From NCBI GenBank assembly GCA_026874595.1, contig CM049319.1, positions 67,977,917-68,041,916 on the forward strand: 64,000 nucleotides of DNA. Reading direction: 5' to 3'. The notes under the pieces were generated by a model. It was not told the origin of the DNA and did no database searches. It saw only the letters and a list, made by a program, of their open reading frames with translations. Every line of letters starts with the position of its first letter. The first letter of the stretch is position 1. This document shows positions 1 through 11,289 of the stretch, in pieces. This DNA comes from Sipunculus nudus (Eukaryota; Annelida; Sipuncula; Golfingiida; Sipunculidae). A program made the translations under genes and the position numbers.

Positions 1-531
1 TAGAGGATATGAAAGTGAACCTCGTATATGAAATGTGCCACCGAGTAGAGCATAGGAGAGTGAATCTCGTTGTTGAACCGTGCCGCCGTGTAGAGGATAT
101 GAAAGTGAACCTCGTATGTGAACCGTGCCGCCGTGTAGAGGATATGAAAGTGAACCTCGTATATGAACCGTGCCACCGAGTAGAGCATAGGAAAGTGAAC
201 CTCGTATATGAACCGTTCAGCCATGTAGAGCATAGGAGAGTGAACCTCGTATGTGAACCGTGCCGCGGTGTAGAGCATAGGAAAGTGAACCTCGTATATG
301 AACCGTTCAGCCATGTAGAGCATAGGAGAGTGAACCTCGTATGTGAACCGTGCCGCCGTGTAGAGCATAGGAAAGTGAACCTCGTATATGAACCGTTCAG
401 CCATGAAGAGCATAGGAGAGTGAACCTCGTATATGAACAGTGCCGCCATGTGAATCATAGGAAAGTGAACCTCGTATATTAACCGTTCCGCCGAGTAGAG
501 CATAGGAAAGTGAACCTCGTATATGAACCGT
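1..531. repeat. 531-bp duplication at 765-bp offset, copy 1
   Basis: Identical by eye to 766-1296, including the private variants GAAATGTGCC (near 30) and GCCGCGGTG (near 263). The offset is 17 monomers. Identity stops at 532, where TTCC is read against TGCC. Confidence 0.93.
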
Positions 532-765
532 TCCGCCGAGTAGAGCATAGGAAAGTGAACCTCGTATATGAACCGTGCCACCCTGTAGAGCATAGGAAAG
601 TGAACCTCGTTGTTGAACCGTGCCACCGAGTAGAGCATAGGAAAGTGAACCTCGTTCTCAAACCATTCCTCCATGTAAGGCAGAGGACACTGAATCTGGT
701 TGTCGAACCGTGCCACCGAGTGGAGCATAGGAAAGTGAATCTCGTTGTTGAACAGTGCCGCCGTG

Positions 766-1296
766 TAGAGGATATGAAAGTGAACCTCGTATATGAAATG
801 TGCCACCGAGTAGAGCATAGGAGAGTGAATCTCGTTGTTGAACCGTGCCGCCGTGTAGAGGATATGAAAGTGAACCTCGTATGTGAACCGTGCCGCCGTG
901 TAGAGGATATGAAAGTGAACCTCGTATATGAACCGTGCCACCGAGTAGAGCATAGGAAAGTGAACCTCGTATATGAACCGTTCAGCCATGTAGAGCATAG
1001 GAGAGTGAACCTCGTATGTGAACCGTGCCGCGGTGTAGAGCATAGGAAAGTGAACCTCGTATATGAACCGTTCAGCCATGTAGAGCATAGGAGAGTGAAC
1101 CTCGTATGTGAACCGTGCCGCCGTGTAGAGCATAGGAAAGTGAACCTCGTATATGAACCGTTCAGCCATGAAGAGCATAGGAGAGTGAACCTCGTATATG
1201 AACAGTGCCGCCATGTGAATCATAGGAAAGTGAACCTCGTATATTAACCGTTCCGCCGAGTAGAGCATAGGAAAGTGAACCTCGTATATGAACCGT
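766..1296. repeat. 531-bp duplication at 765-bp offset, copy 2
   Basis: Copy of 1-531. The two private variants present in both copies and nowhere else I saw imply a recent event. Confidence 0.93.
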
Positions 1297-3465
1297 GCCA
1301 CCGTGTAGAGCATAGGAAAGTGAACCTCGTTGTTGAACCGTGCCACCCTGTAGAGCATAGGAAAGTGAACCTCGTATATGAACCGTTCCGCCGAATAGAG
1401 CATAGGAAAGTGAACCTCGTATATGAACCCTGCCACCGTGTAGAGCATAGGAAAGTGAACCTCGTTGTTGAACCGTGCCACCCTGTAGAGCATAGGAGAG
1501 TGAACCTCGTATGTGAACCTTGCCGCCGTGTAGAGCATAGGAAAGTGAACCTCGTTGTTGAACCGTGCCACCGTGTAGAGCATATGAAAGTGAACCTCGT
1601 ATATGAACCGTGCCACCCTGTAGAGCATAGGAAAATGAACCTCGTATAAGAACCGTGCCACCGAGTAGAGCATAGGAAAGTGAACCTCGTATATGAACCG
1701 TTCAGCCATGTAGAGCATAGGAGAGTGAACCTCGTATGTGAACCGTGCCGCCGTGTAGAGCATAGGAAAGTGAACCTCGTATATGAACCGTTCAGCCATG
1801 TAGAGCATGGGAGAGTGAACCTTGTATATGAACCGTGCCGCCATGTAGAGATTAGGAAAGTGAACCTCGTATATGAACCGTTCCGCCGAGTAGAGCATAG
1901 GAAAGTGAACCTCGTATATGAACCGTGCCACCGTGTAGAGCATAGGAAAGTGAACCTCGTTGTTGAACCGTGCCACCCTGTAGAGCATAGGAAAGTGAAC
2001 CTCGGATATGAACCGTTCCGCCGAGTAGAGCATAGGAAAGTGAACCTCGTTCTCAAACCATTCCGCCATGTAAGGCAGAGGACACTGAATCTGGTTGTCG
2101 AACCGTGCCACCGAGTGGAGCATGGGAAAGTGAATCTCGTTGTTGAACCGTGCCGCCGTGTAGAGGATATGAAAGTGAACCTCGTATATGAACCGTGCCA
2201 CCGAGTAGAGCATAGGAGAGTGAATCTCGTTGTTGAACCGTGCCGCCGTGTAGAGGATATGAAAGTGAACCTCGTATGTGAACCGTGCCACCGAGTAGAG
2301 CATAGGAAAGGCAATCTCGTTGTTGAACCGTGCCACCCTGTCGAGCATAGGAAAGTGAACCTCGTATATGAACCGTTCCGCCGAGTAGAGCATAGGAAAG
2401 TGAACCTCGTATATGAACCGTGCCACCGTGTAGAGCATAGGAAAGTGAAAATCGTTGTTGAACCGTGCCACCGAGTAGAGGATATGAAAGTGAACCTCGT
2501 ATGTGAACCGTGCCGCCGTGTAGAGGATATGAAAGTGAACCTCGCATGTGAACCGTGCCGCCGTGTAGAGGATATGAAAGTGAACCTCGTATATGAACCG
2601 TGCCACCGAGTAGAGCATAGGAAAGTGAACCTCGTATATGAACCGTTCAGCCATGTAGAGCATAGGAGAGTGAACCTCGTATGTGAACCGTGCCGCCGTG
2701 TAGAGCATAGGAAAGTGAACCTCGTATATGAACCGTGCCACCGTGTAGAGCATAGGAAAGTGAACCTCGTTGTTGAACCGTGCCACCCTGTAGAGCATAG
2801 GAAAGTGAATCTCGTATATGAACCGTTCCGCCGAATAGAGCATAGGAAAGTGAACCTCGTATATGAACCCTGCCACCGTGTAGAGCATAGGAAAGTGAAC
2901 CTCGTTGTTGAACCGTGCCACCCTGTAGAGCATAGGAGAGTGAACCTCGTATGTGAACCTTGCCGCCGTGTAGAGCATAGGAAAGTGAACCTCGTTGTTG
3001 AACCGTGCCACCGTGTAGAGCATATGAAAGTGAACCTCGTATATGAACCGTTCCGCCGAGTAGAGCATAGGAAAGTGAACCTCGTATATGAACCGTGCCA
3101 CCGTGTAGAGCATAGGAAATTGAACCTCGTTTTTGAACCGTGCCACCGTGTAGAGCAAAGGAAAGTGAACCTCGTATATGAACCGTGCCACCGTGTAGAG
3201 CATAGGAAAGTGAACCTCGTATATGAACCGTGCCACCGTGTAGAGCATAGGAAAGTGAACCTCGTATATGAACCGTGCCACCCTGTAGAGCATAGGAAAG
3301 TGAACCTCGTATATGAACCGTGCCACCCTGTAGAGCATAGGAAAGTGAACCTCGTATATGAACCGTTCCGCCGAGTAGAGCATAGGAAAGTGAACCTCGT
3401 ATATGAACCGTGCCACCGTGTAGAGCATAGGAAAGTGAACCTCGTTGTTGAACCGTGCCACCGAG

Positions 3466-3555
3466 TAGAGCATAGGAAAGTGAACCTCGTTCTCAAACCA
3501 TTCCGCCATGTAAGGCAGAGGACACTGAATCTGGTTGTCGAACCGTGCCACCGAG
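3466..3555 (+). repeat. Omega landmark: divergent two-monomer block (example of 34 copies)
   Basis: Two adjacent monomers are clearly more diverged than the rest: CGTTCTCAAACCATTCCGCC, then TAAGG(C)AGAGGACACTG with GGTTGTCGAACC, usually followed by a monomer starting TGGAGCATAGG. CTCAAACC begins at 657, 2052, 3492, 5335, 6010, 9023, 10373, 12576, 15362, 16532, 18150, 19317, 20577, 22195, 34030, 38215, 39471, 41361, 42621, 43881, 44646, 46489, 47749, 50176, 51346, 52469, 53636, 54896, 56244, 57862 and 59032; CTTAAACC begins at 24400, 49051 and 60157. Spacings are whole monomers once the known short monomers are allowed for, most often 25-36 monomers (25, 26, 28, 36 recur). Three alleles exist: N (CAGAGGACACTGAATCTGG, 11 copies), I (CAAAGGACACTGATTCTGG, 20) and T (CTTAAACC with GGACAGTG, 3). 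It is a convenient HOR phase marker; no function is evident. Confidence 0.93.
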
Positions 3556-4680
3556 TGGAGCATAGGAAAGTGAATCTCGTTGTTGAACAGTGCCGCCGTG
3601 TGGAGGATATGAAAGTGAACCTCGTATATGAACCGTGCCACCGAGTAGAGCATAGGAGAGTGAATCTCGTTGTTGAACCGTGCCGCCGTGTAGAGGATAT
3701 GAAAGTGAACCTCGTATGTGAACCGTGCCGCCGTGTAGAGGATATGAAAGTGAACCTCGTATATGAACCGTGCCACCGAGTAGAGCATAGGAAAGTGAAC
3801 CTCGTATATGAACCGTTCAGCCATGTAGAGCATAGGAGAGTGAACCTCGTATGTGAACCGTGCCGCCGTGTAGAGCATAGGAAAGTGAACCTCGTATATG
3901 AACCGTTCAGCCATGTAGAGCATAGGAGAGTGAACCTCGTATGTGAACCGTGCCGCCGTGTAGAGCATAGGAAAGTGAACCTCGTATATGAACCGTTCAG
4001 CCATGAAGAGCATAGGAGAGTGAACCTCGTATATGAACAGTGCCGCCATGTGAATCATAGGAAAGTGAACCTCGTATATTAACCGTTCCGCCGAGTAGAG
4101 CATAGGAAAGTGAACCTCGTATATGAACCGTGCCACCGTGTAGAGCATAGGAAAGTGAACCTCGTTGTTGAACCGTGCCACCCTGTAGAGCATAGGAGAG
4201 TGAACCTCGTATGTGAACCTTGCCGCCGTGTAGAGCATAGGAAAGTGAACCTCGTTGTTGAACCGTGCCACCGTGTAGAGCATATGAAAGTGAACCTCGT
4301 ATATGAACCGTGCCACCCTGTAGAGCATAGGAAAATGAACCTCGTATAAGAACCGTGCCACCGAGTAGAGCATAGGAAAGTGAACCTCGTATATGAACCG
4401 TTCAGCCATGTAGAGCATAGGAGAGTGAACCTCGTATGTGAACCGTGCCGCCGTGTAGAGCATAGGAAAGTGAACCTCGTATATGAACCGTTCAGCCATG
4501 TAGAGCATAGGAGAGTGAACCTCGTATGTGAACCGTGCCGCCGTGTAGAGCATAGGAAAGTGAACCTCGTATATGAACCGTTCAGCCATGTAGAGCATAG
4601 GAGAGTGAACCTTGTATATGAACCGTGCCGCCATGTAGAGATTAGGAAAGTGAACCTCGTATATGAACCGTTCCGCCGAG

Positions 4681-4725
4681 TAGAGCATAGGAAAGTGAAC
4701 CTCGTATATGAACCGTGCCACCGAG
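4681..4725 (+). repeat. Representative consensus-type 45-bp monomer
   Basis: This copy carries the common base at most variable sites. Composition is 15 A, 8 T, 12 G, 10 C (49% GC, A-rich over T on this strand) with three CpG sites. TGAACC occurs twice, at unit positions 16-21 and 29-34. Recurrent variants elsewhere are: CATAGG versus GATATG near position 6; GGAAAG versus GGAGAG near 11; AACCTC versus AATCTC near 20; GTATATG, GTATGTG or GTTGTTG near 25; CCGTGCC versus CCGTTCC near 36; and the 3-prime end CCACCGAG, CCACCGTG, CCACCCTG, CCGCCGTG, CCGCCGAG, CCGCCCTG, CAGCCATG, CACCAATG or CCGCCGAA. These combinations define monomer classes and let longer periods be read. Confidence 0.95.
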
Positions 4726-4950
4726 TAGAGCATAGGAAAGTGAACCTCGTATATGAACCGTGCCGCCGTGTAGAGCATAGGAAAGTGAACCTCGTATATG
4801 AACCGTGCCACCGAGTAGAGCATAGGAAAGTGAACCTCGTATATGAACCGTGCCACCGAGTAGAGCATAGGAAAGTGAATCTCGTTGTTGAACCGTGCCG
4901 CCGTGTAGAGGATATGAAAGTGAACCTCGTATATGAACCGTGCCGCCGTG

Positions 4951-4993
4951 TAGAGGATATGAAAGTGACTCGTATATGAACCGTGCCACCGAG
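4951..4993 (+). repeat. 43-bp monomer (2-bp deletion), copy 1 of 11
   Basis: GAAAGTGACTCG replaces the usual GTGAACCTCG context, losing 2 bp. First occurrence in the window. It is followed within about 200 bp by the linked variants CCTCATATATG, GAATCCCG and GAACCCCG. All eleven copies share the identical deletion in a GATATG-class monomer, so they descend from one event. Confidence 0.95.
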
Positions 4994-7900
4994 TAGAGCA
5001 TAGGAAAGTGAACCTCGTATATGAACCGTTCGGCCATGTAGAGCATAGGAGAGTGAACCTCGTATGTGAACCGTGCCGCCCTGTAGAGCATAGGAAAGTG
5101 AACCTCATATATGAACCGTTCAGCCATGTAGAGCATAGGAAAGTGAATCCCGTTGTTGAACCGTGCCGCCGTGTAGAGGATATGAAAGTGAACCCCGTAT
5201 GTGAACCGTGCCGCCGCGTAGAGGATATGAAAGTGAACCTCGTATATGAACCGTGCCACCCTGTAGAGCATAGGAAAGTGAACCTCGTTGTTGAACCGTG
5301 CCACCGAGTAGAGCATAGGAAAGTGAACCTCGTTCTCAAACCATTCCGCCATGTAAGGCAAAGGACACTGATTCTGGTTGTCGAACCGTGCCACCGAGTG
5401 GAGCATAGGATAGTGAATCTCGTTGTTGAACCGTGCCGCCGTGTAGAGGATATGAAAGTGAACCTCGTATATGAACCGTGCCACCGAGTAGAGCATAGGA
5501 GAGTGAATCTCGTTGTTGAACCGTGCCGCCGTGTAGAGGATATGAAAGTGAACCTCGTATGTGAACCGTGCCGCCGTGTAGAGGATATGAAAGTGAACCT
5601 CGTATATGAACCGTGCCACCGAGTAGAGCATAGGAAAGTGAACCTCGTATATGAACCGTTCAGCCATGTAGAGCATAGGAGAGTGAACCTCGTATGTGAA
5701 CCGTGCCGCCCTGTAGAGCATAGGAAAGTGAACCTCGTATATGAACCGTTCAGCCATGTAGAGCATAGGAGAGTGAACCTCGTATGTGAACCGTGCCGCC
5801 GTGTAGAGCATAGGAAAGTGAACCTCGTATATGAACCGTTCAGCCATGTAGAGCATAGGAGAGTGAACCTCGTATATGAACCGTTCCGCCGGGTAGAGCA
5901 TAGGAAAGTGAACCTCGTATATGAACCGTGCCACCGTGTAGAGCATAGGAAAGTGAACCTCGTTGTTGAACCGTGCCACCGAGTAGAGCATAGGAAAGTG
6001 AACCTCGTTCTCAAACCATTCCGCCATGTAAGGCAGAGGACACTGAATCTGGTTGTCGAACCGTGCCACCGAGTGGAGCATGGGAAAGTGAATCTCGTTG
6101 TTGAACCGTGCCGCCGTGTAGAGGATATGAAAGTGAACCTCGTATATGAACCGTGCCACCGAGTAGAGCATAGGAGAGTGAATCTCGTTGATGAACCGTG
6201 CCGCCGTGTAGAGGATATGAAAGTGAACCTCGTATGTGAACCGTGCCACCGAGTAGAGCATAGGAAAGTCAATCTCGTTGTTGAACCGTGCCACCCTGTC
6301 GAGCATAGGAAAGTGAACCTCGTATATGAACCGTTCCGCCGAGTAGAGCATAGGAAAGTGAACCTCGTATATGAACCGTGCCACCGTGTAGAGCATAGGA
6401 AAGTGAAAATCGTTGTTGAACCGTGCCACCGAGTAGAGGATATGAAAGTGAACCTCGTATGTGAACCGTGCCGCCGTGTAGAGGATATGAAAGTGAACCT
6501 CGCATGTGAACCGTGCCGCCGTGTAGAGGATATGAAAGTGAACCTCGTATATGAACCGTGCCACCGAGTAGAGCATAGGAAAGTGAACCTCGTATATGAA
6601 CCGTTCAGCCATGTAGAGCATAGGAGAGTGAACCTCGTATGTGAACCGTGCCGCCGTGTAGAGCATAGGAAAGTGAACCTCGTATATGAACCGTTCCACC
6701 GTGTAGAGCATAGGAAAGTGAACCTCGTTGTTGAACCGTGCCACCCTGTAGAGCATAGGAAAGTGAATCTCGTATATGAACCGTTCCGCCGAATAGAGCA
6801 TAGGAAAGTGAACCTCGTATATGAACCCTGCCACCGTGTAGAGCATAGGAAAGTGAACCTCGTTGTTGAACCGTGCCACCCTGTAGAGCATAGGAGAGTG
6901 AACCTCGTATGTGAACCTTGCCGCCGTGTAGAGCATAGGAAAGTGAACCTCGTATATGAACCGTGCCACCCTGTAGAGCATATGAAAGTGAACCTCGTAT
7001 ATGAACCGTTCCGCCGAGTAGAGCATAGGAAAGTGAACCTCGTATATGAACCGTGCCACCGTGTAGAGCATAGGAAAGTGAACCTCGTTGTTGAACCGTG
7101 CCACCCTGTAGAGCATAGGAAAGTGAACCTCGTATATGAACCGTTCCGCCGAATAGAGCATAGGAAAGTGAACCTCGTATATGAACCGTTCAGCCATGTA
7201 GAGCATAGGAGAGTGAACCTCGTATGTGAACCGTGCCGCCGTGTAGAGCATAGGAAAGTGAACCTCGTATATGAACCGTTCAGCCATGTAGAGCATAGGA
7301 GAGTGAACCTCGTATGTGAACCGTGCCGCCGTGTAGAGCATAGGAAAGTGAACCTCGTATATGAACCGTTCAGCCATGAAGAGCATAGGAGAGTGAACCT
7401 CGTATATGAACAGTGCCGCCATGTGAATCATAGGAAAGTGAACCTCGTATATTAACCGTTCCGCCGAGTAGAGCATAGGAAAGTGAACCTCGTATATGAA
7501 CCGTGCCACCGTGTAGAGCATAGGAAAGTGAACCTCGTTGTTGAACCGTGCCACCCTGTAGAGCATAGGAAAGTGAACCTCGTATATGAACCGTTCCGCC
7601 GAATAGAGCATAGGAAAGTGAACCTCGTATATGAACCCTGCCACCGTGTAGAGCATAGGAAAGTGAACCTCGTTGTTGAACCGTGCCACCCTGTTGAGCA
7701 TAGGAGAGTGAACCTCGTATGTGAACCTTGCCGCCGTGTAGAGCATAGGAAAGTGAACCTCGTTGTTGAACCGTGCCACCGTGTAGAGCATATGAAAGTG
7801 AACCTCGTATATGAACCGTGCCGCCGTGTAGAGCATAGGAAAGTGAACCTCGTATATGAACCGTTCAGCCATGTAGAGCATAGGAGAGTGAACCTTGTAT

Positions 7901-8278
7901 ATGAACCGTGCCGCCATGTAGAGATTAGGAAAGTGAACCTCGTATATGAACCGTTCCGCCGAGTAGAGCATAGGAAAGTGAACCTCGTATATGAACCGTG
8001 CCACCGAGTAGAGCATAGGAAAGTGAACCTCGTATATGAACCGTGCCACCGAGTAGAGCATAGGAAAGTGAACCTCGTATATGAACCGTGCCGCCGTGTA
8101 GAGCATAGGAAAGTGAACCTCGTATATGAACCGTGCCACCGAGTAGAGCATAGGAAAGTGAACCTCGTATATGAACCGTGCCACCGAGTAGAGCATAGGA
8201 AAGTGAATCTCGTTGTTGAACCGTGCCGCCGTGTAGAGGATATGAAAGTGAACCTCGTATATGAACCGTGCCGCCGTG

Positions 8279-8321
8279 TAGAGGATATGAAAGTGACTCG
8301 TATATGAACCGTGCCACCGAG
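8279..8321 (+). repeat. 43-bp monomer (2-bp deletion), copy 2
   Basis: Same GTGACTCG deletion; GAATCCCG haplotype downstream. Confidence 0.95.
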
Positions 8322-9311
8322 TAGAGCATAGGAAAGTGAACCTCGTATATGAACCGTTCAGCCATGTAGAGCATAGGAGAGTGAACCTCGTATGTGAACC
8401 GTGCCGCCCTGTAGAGCATAGGAAAGTGAACCTCATATATGAACCGTTCAGCCATGTAGAGCATAGGAAAGTGAATCCCGTTGTTGAACCGTGCCGCCGT
8501 GTAGAGGATATGAAAGTGAACCCCGTATGTGAACCGTGCCGCCGCGTAGAGGATATGAAAGTGAACCTCGTATATGAACCGTGCCACCGAGTAGAGCATA
8601 GGAAAGTGAACCTCGTATATGAACCGTTCAGCCATGTAGAGCATAGGAGAGTGAACCTCGTATGTGAACCGTGCCGCCGTGTAGAGCATAGGAAAGTGAA
8701 CCTCGTATATGAACCGTTCACCAATGTAGAGCATAGGAGAGTGAACCTCGTATATGAACCGTGCCGCCATGTAGAGATTAGGAAAGTGAACCTCGTATAT
8801 GAACCGTGCCACCCTGTAGAGCATAGGAAAGTGAACCTCGTATATGAACCGTGCCACCCTGTAGAGCATAGGAAAGTGAACCTCGTATATGAACCGTTCC
8901 GCCGAGTAGGGCATAGGAAAGTGAACCTCGTATATGAACCGTGCCACCGTGTAGAGCATAGGAAAGTGAACCTCGTTGTTGAACCGTGCCACCGAGTAGA
9001 GCATAGGAAAGTGAACCTCGTTCTCAAACCATTCCGCCATGTAAGGCAAAGGACACTGATTCTGGTTGTCGAACCGTGCCACCGAGTGGAGCATAGGAAA
9101 GTGAATCTCGTTGTTGAACCGTTCCGCCGTGTAGAGGATATGAAAGTGAACCTCGTATATGAACCGTGCCACCGAGTAGAGCATAGGAGAGTGAATCTCG
9201 TTGTTGAACCGTGCCGCCGTGTAGAGGATATGAAAGTGAACCTCGTATGTGAACCGTGCCGCCGTGTAGAGGATATGAAAGTGAACCTCGTATATGAACC
9301 GTGCCACCGAG

Positions 9312-9761
9312 TAGAGCATAGGAAAGTGAACCTCGTATATGAACCGTTCAGCCATGTAGAGCATAGGAGAGTGAACCTCGTATGTGAACCGTGCCGCCCT
9401 GTAGAGCATAGGAAAGTGAACCTCGTATATGAACCGTTCAGCCATGTAGAGCATAGGAGAGTGAACCTCGTATGTGAACCGTGCCGCCGTGTAGAGCATA
9501 GGAAAGTGAACCTCGTATATGAACCGTTCAGCCATGTAGAGCATAGGAGAGTGAACCTCGTATGTGAACCGTGCCGCCCTGTAGAGCATAGGAAAGTGAA
9601 CCTCGTATATGAACCGTTCAGCCATGTAGAGCATAGGAGAGTGAACCTCGTATGTGAACCGTGCCGCCGTGTAGAGCATAGGAAAGTGAACCTCGTATAT
9701 GAACCGTTCAGCCATGAAGAGCATAGGAGAGTGAACCTCGTATATGAACCGTGCCGCCATG
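9312..9761. repeat. Run of five 90-bp dimers
   Basis: Each dimer is a monomer ending TTCAGCCATG followed by one with GGAGAG and usually GTATGTG. The second monomers end CCCTG, CCGTG, CCCTG, CCGTG, then CCATG, so a 180-bp (four-monomer) period is superimposed. The homologous place after 15,650 has two fewer dimers. It shows that dimers expand and contract as units. Confidence 0.85.
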
Positions 9762-11246
9762 TAGAGCATAGGAAAGTGAACCTCGTATATTAACCGTTCC
9801 GCCGAGTAGAGCATAGGAAAGTGAACCTCGTATATGAACCGTGCCACCGTGTAGAGCATAGGAAAGTGAACCTCGTTGTTGAACCGTGCCACCCTGTAGA
9901 GCATAGGAAAGTGAACCTCGTATATGAACCGTTCAGCCGAATAGAGCATAGGAAAGTGAACCTCGTATATGAACCGTGCCACCGTGTAGAGCATAGGAAA
10001 GTGAACCTCGTTGTTGAACCGTGCCACCCTGTAGAGCATAGGAAAGTGAACCTCGTATGTGAACCTTTCCGCCGTGTAGAGCATAGGAAAGTGAACCTCG
10101 TTGTTGAACCGTGCCACCGTGTAGAGCATATGAAAGTGAACCTCGTATATGAACCGTGCCGCCGTGTAGACCATAGGAAAGTGAACCTCGTATATGAACC
10201 GTTCACCAATGTAGAGCATAGGAGAGTGAACCTCGTATATGAACCGTGCCGCCATGTAGAGATTAGGAAAGTGAACCTCGTATATGAACCGTGCCACCGT
10301 GTAGAGCATAGGAAAGTGAACCTCGTTGTTGAACCGTGCCACCGAGTAGAGCATAGGAAAGTGAACCTCGTTCTCAAACCATTCCGCCATGTAAGGCAAA
10401 GGACACTGATTCTGGTTGTCGAACCGTGCCACCGAGTGGAGCATAGGAAAGTGAATCTCGTTGTTGAACCGTGCCGCCGTGTAGAGGATATGAAAGTGAA
10501 CCTCGTATATGAACCGTGCCACCGAGTAGAGCATAGGAGAGTGAATCTCGTTGTTGAACCGTGCCGCCGTGTAGAGGATATGAAAGTGAACCTCGTATGT
10601 GAACCGTGCCGCCGTGTAGAGGATATGAAAGTGAACCTCGTATATGAACCGTGCCACCGAGTAGAGCATAGGAAAGTGAACCTCGTATATGAACCGTTCA
10701 GCCATGTAGAGCATAGGAGAGTGAACCTCGTATGTGAACCGTGCCGCCGTGTAGAGCATAGGAAAGTGAACCTCGTATATGAACCGTTCAGCCATGTAGA
10801 GCATAGGAGAGTGAACCTCGTATGTGAACCGTGCCGCCGTGTAGAGCATAGGAAAGTGAACCTCGTATATGAACCGTTCAGCCATGTAGAGCATAGGAGA
10901 GTGAACCTTGTATATGAACCGTGCCGCCATGTAGAGATTAGGAAAGTGAACCTCGTATATGAACCGTTCCGCCGAGTAGAGCATAGGAAAGTGAACCTCG
11001 TATATGAACCGTGCCACCGAGTAGAGCATAGGAAAGTGAACCTCGTATATGAACCGTGCCGCCGTGTAGAGCATAGGAAAGTGAACCTCGTATATGAACC
11101 GTGCCACCGAGTAGAGCATAGGAAAGTGAACCTCGTATATGAACCGTGCCACCGAGTAGAGCATAGGAAAGTGAATCTCGTTGTTGAACCGTGCCGCCGT
11201 GTAGAGGATATGAAAGTGAACCTCGTATATGAACCGTGCCGCCGTG

Positions 11247-11289
11247 TAGAGGATATGAAAGTGACTCGTATATGAACCGTGCCACCGAG
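11247..11289 (+). repeat. 43-bp monomer (2-bp deletion), copy 3
   Basis: Same deletion and downstream GAATCCCG haplotype; the exchange junction near 11,610 follows. Confidence 0.95.

Larger units (their letters stand above)
1..4380. repeat. Domain 1: Omega-N higher-order repeats, 31-32 monomer spacing
   Basis: Three N-allele Omega pairs lie 1,395 and 1,440 bp apart. The domain holds linked markers GAAAATCGTTG (near 2447) and CGCATGTGAACC (near 2543), and CGTTTTTGAACC with GAGCAAAGG (near 3129-3160), which recur together at 33, 37.5-37.9 and 39.9-41 kb. The 43-bp deletion monomer typical of domains 2 and 3 is absent before 4951. The right boundary is approximate. Confidence 0.7.

Noticed and set aside
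657-760. Omega blocks as remnants of an inserted mobile element
   Set aside because: Each Omega block is two whole monomers in register with clear base-by-base similarity to the consensus. There are no target-site duplications or terminal repeats, so it is diverged satellite rather than an insertion.
4681-4725. GTATATG as a repeated TATA-like promoter element
   Set aside because: A short AT-rich string once per 45 bp is expected from the repeat itself. No accompanying initiator, transcript or gene is visible.
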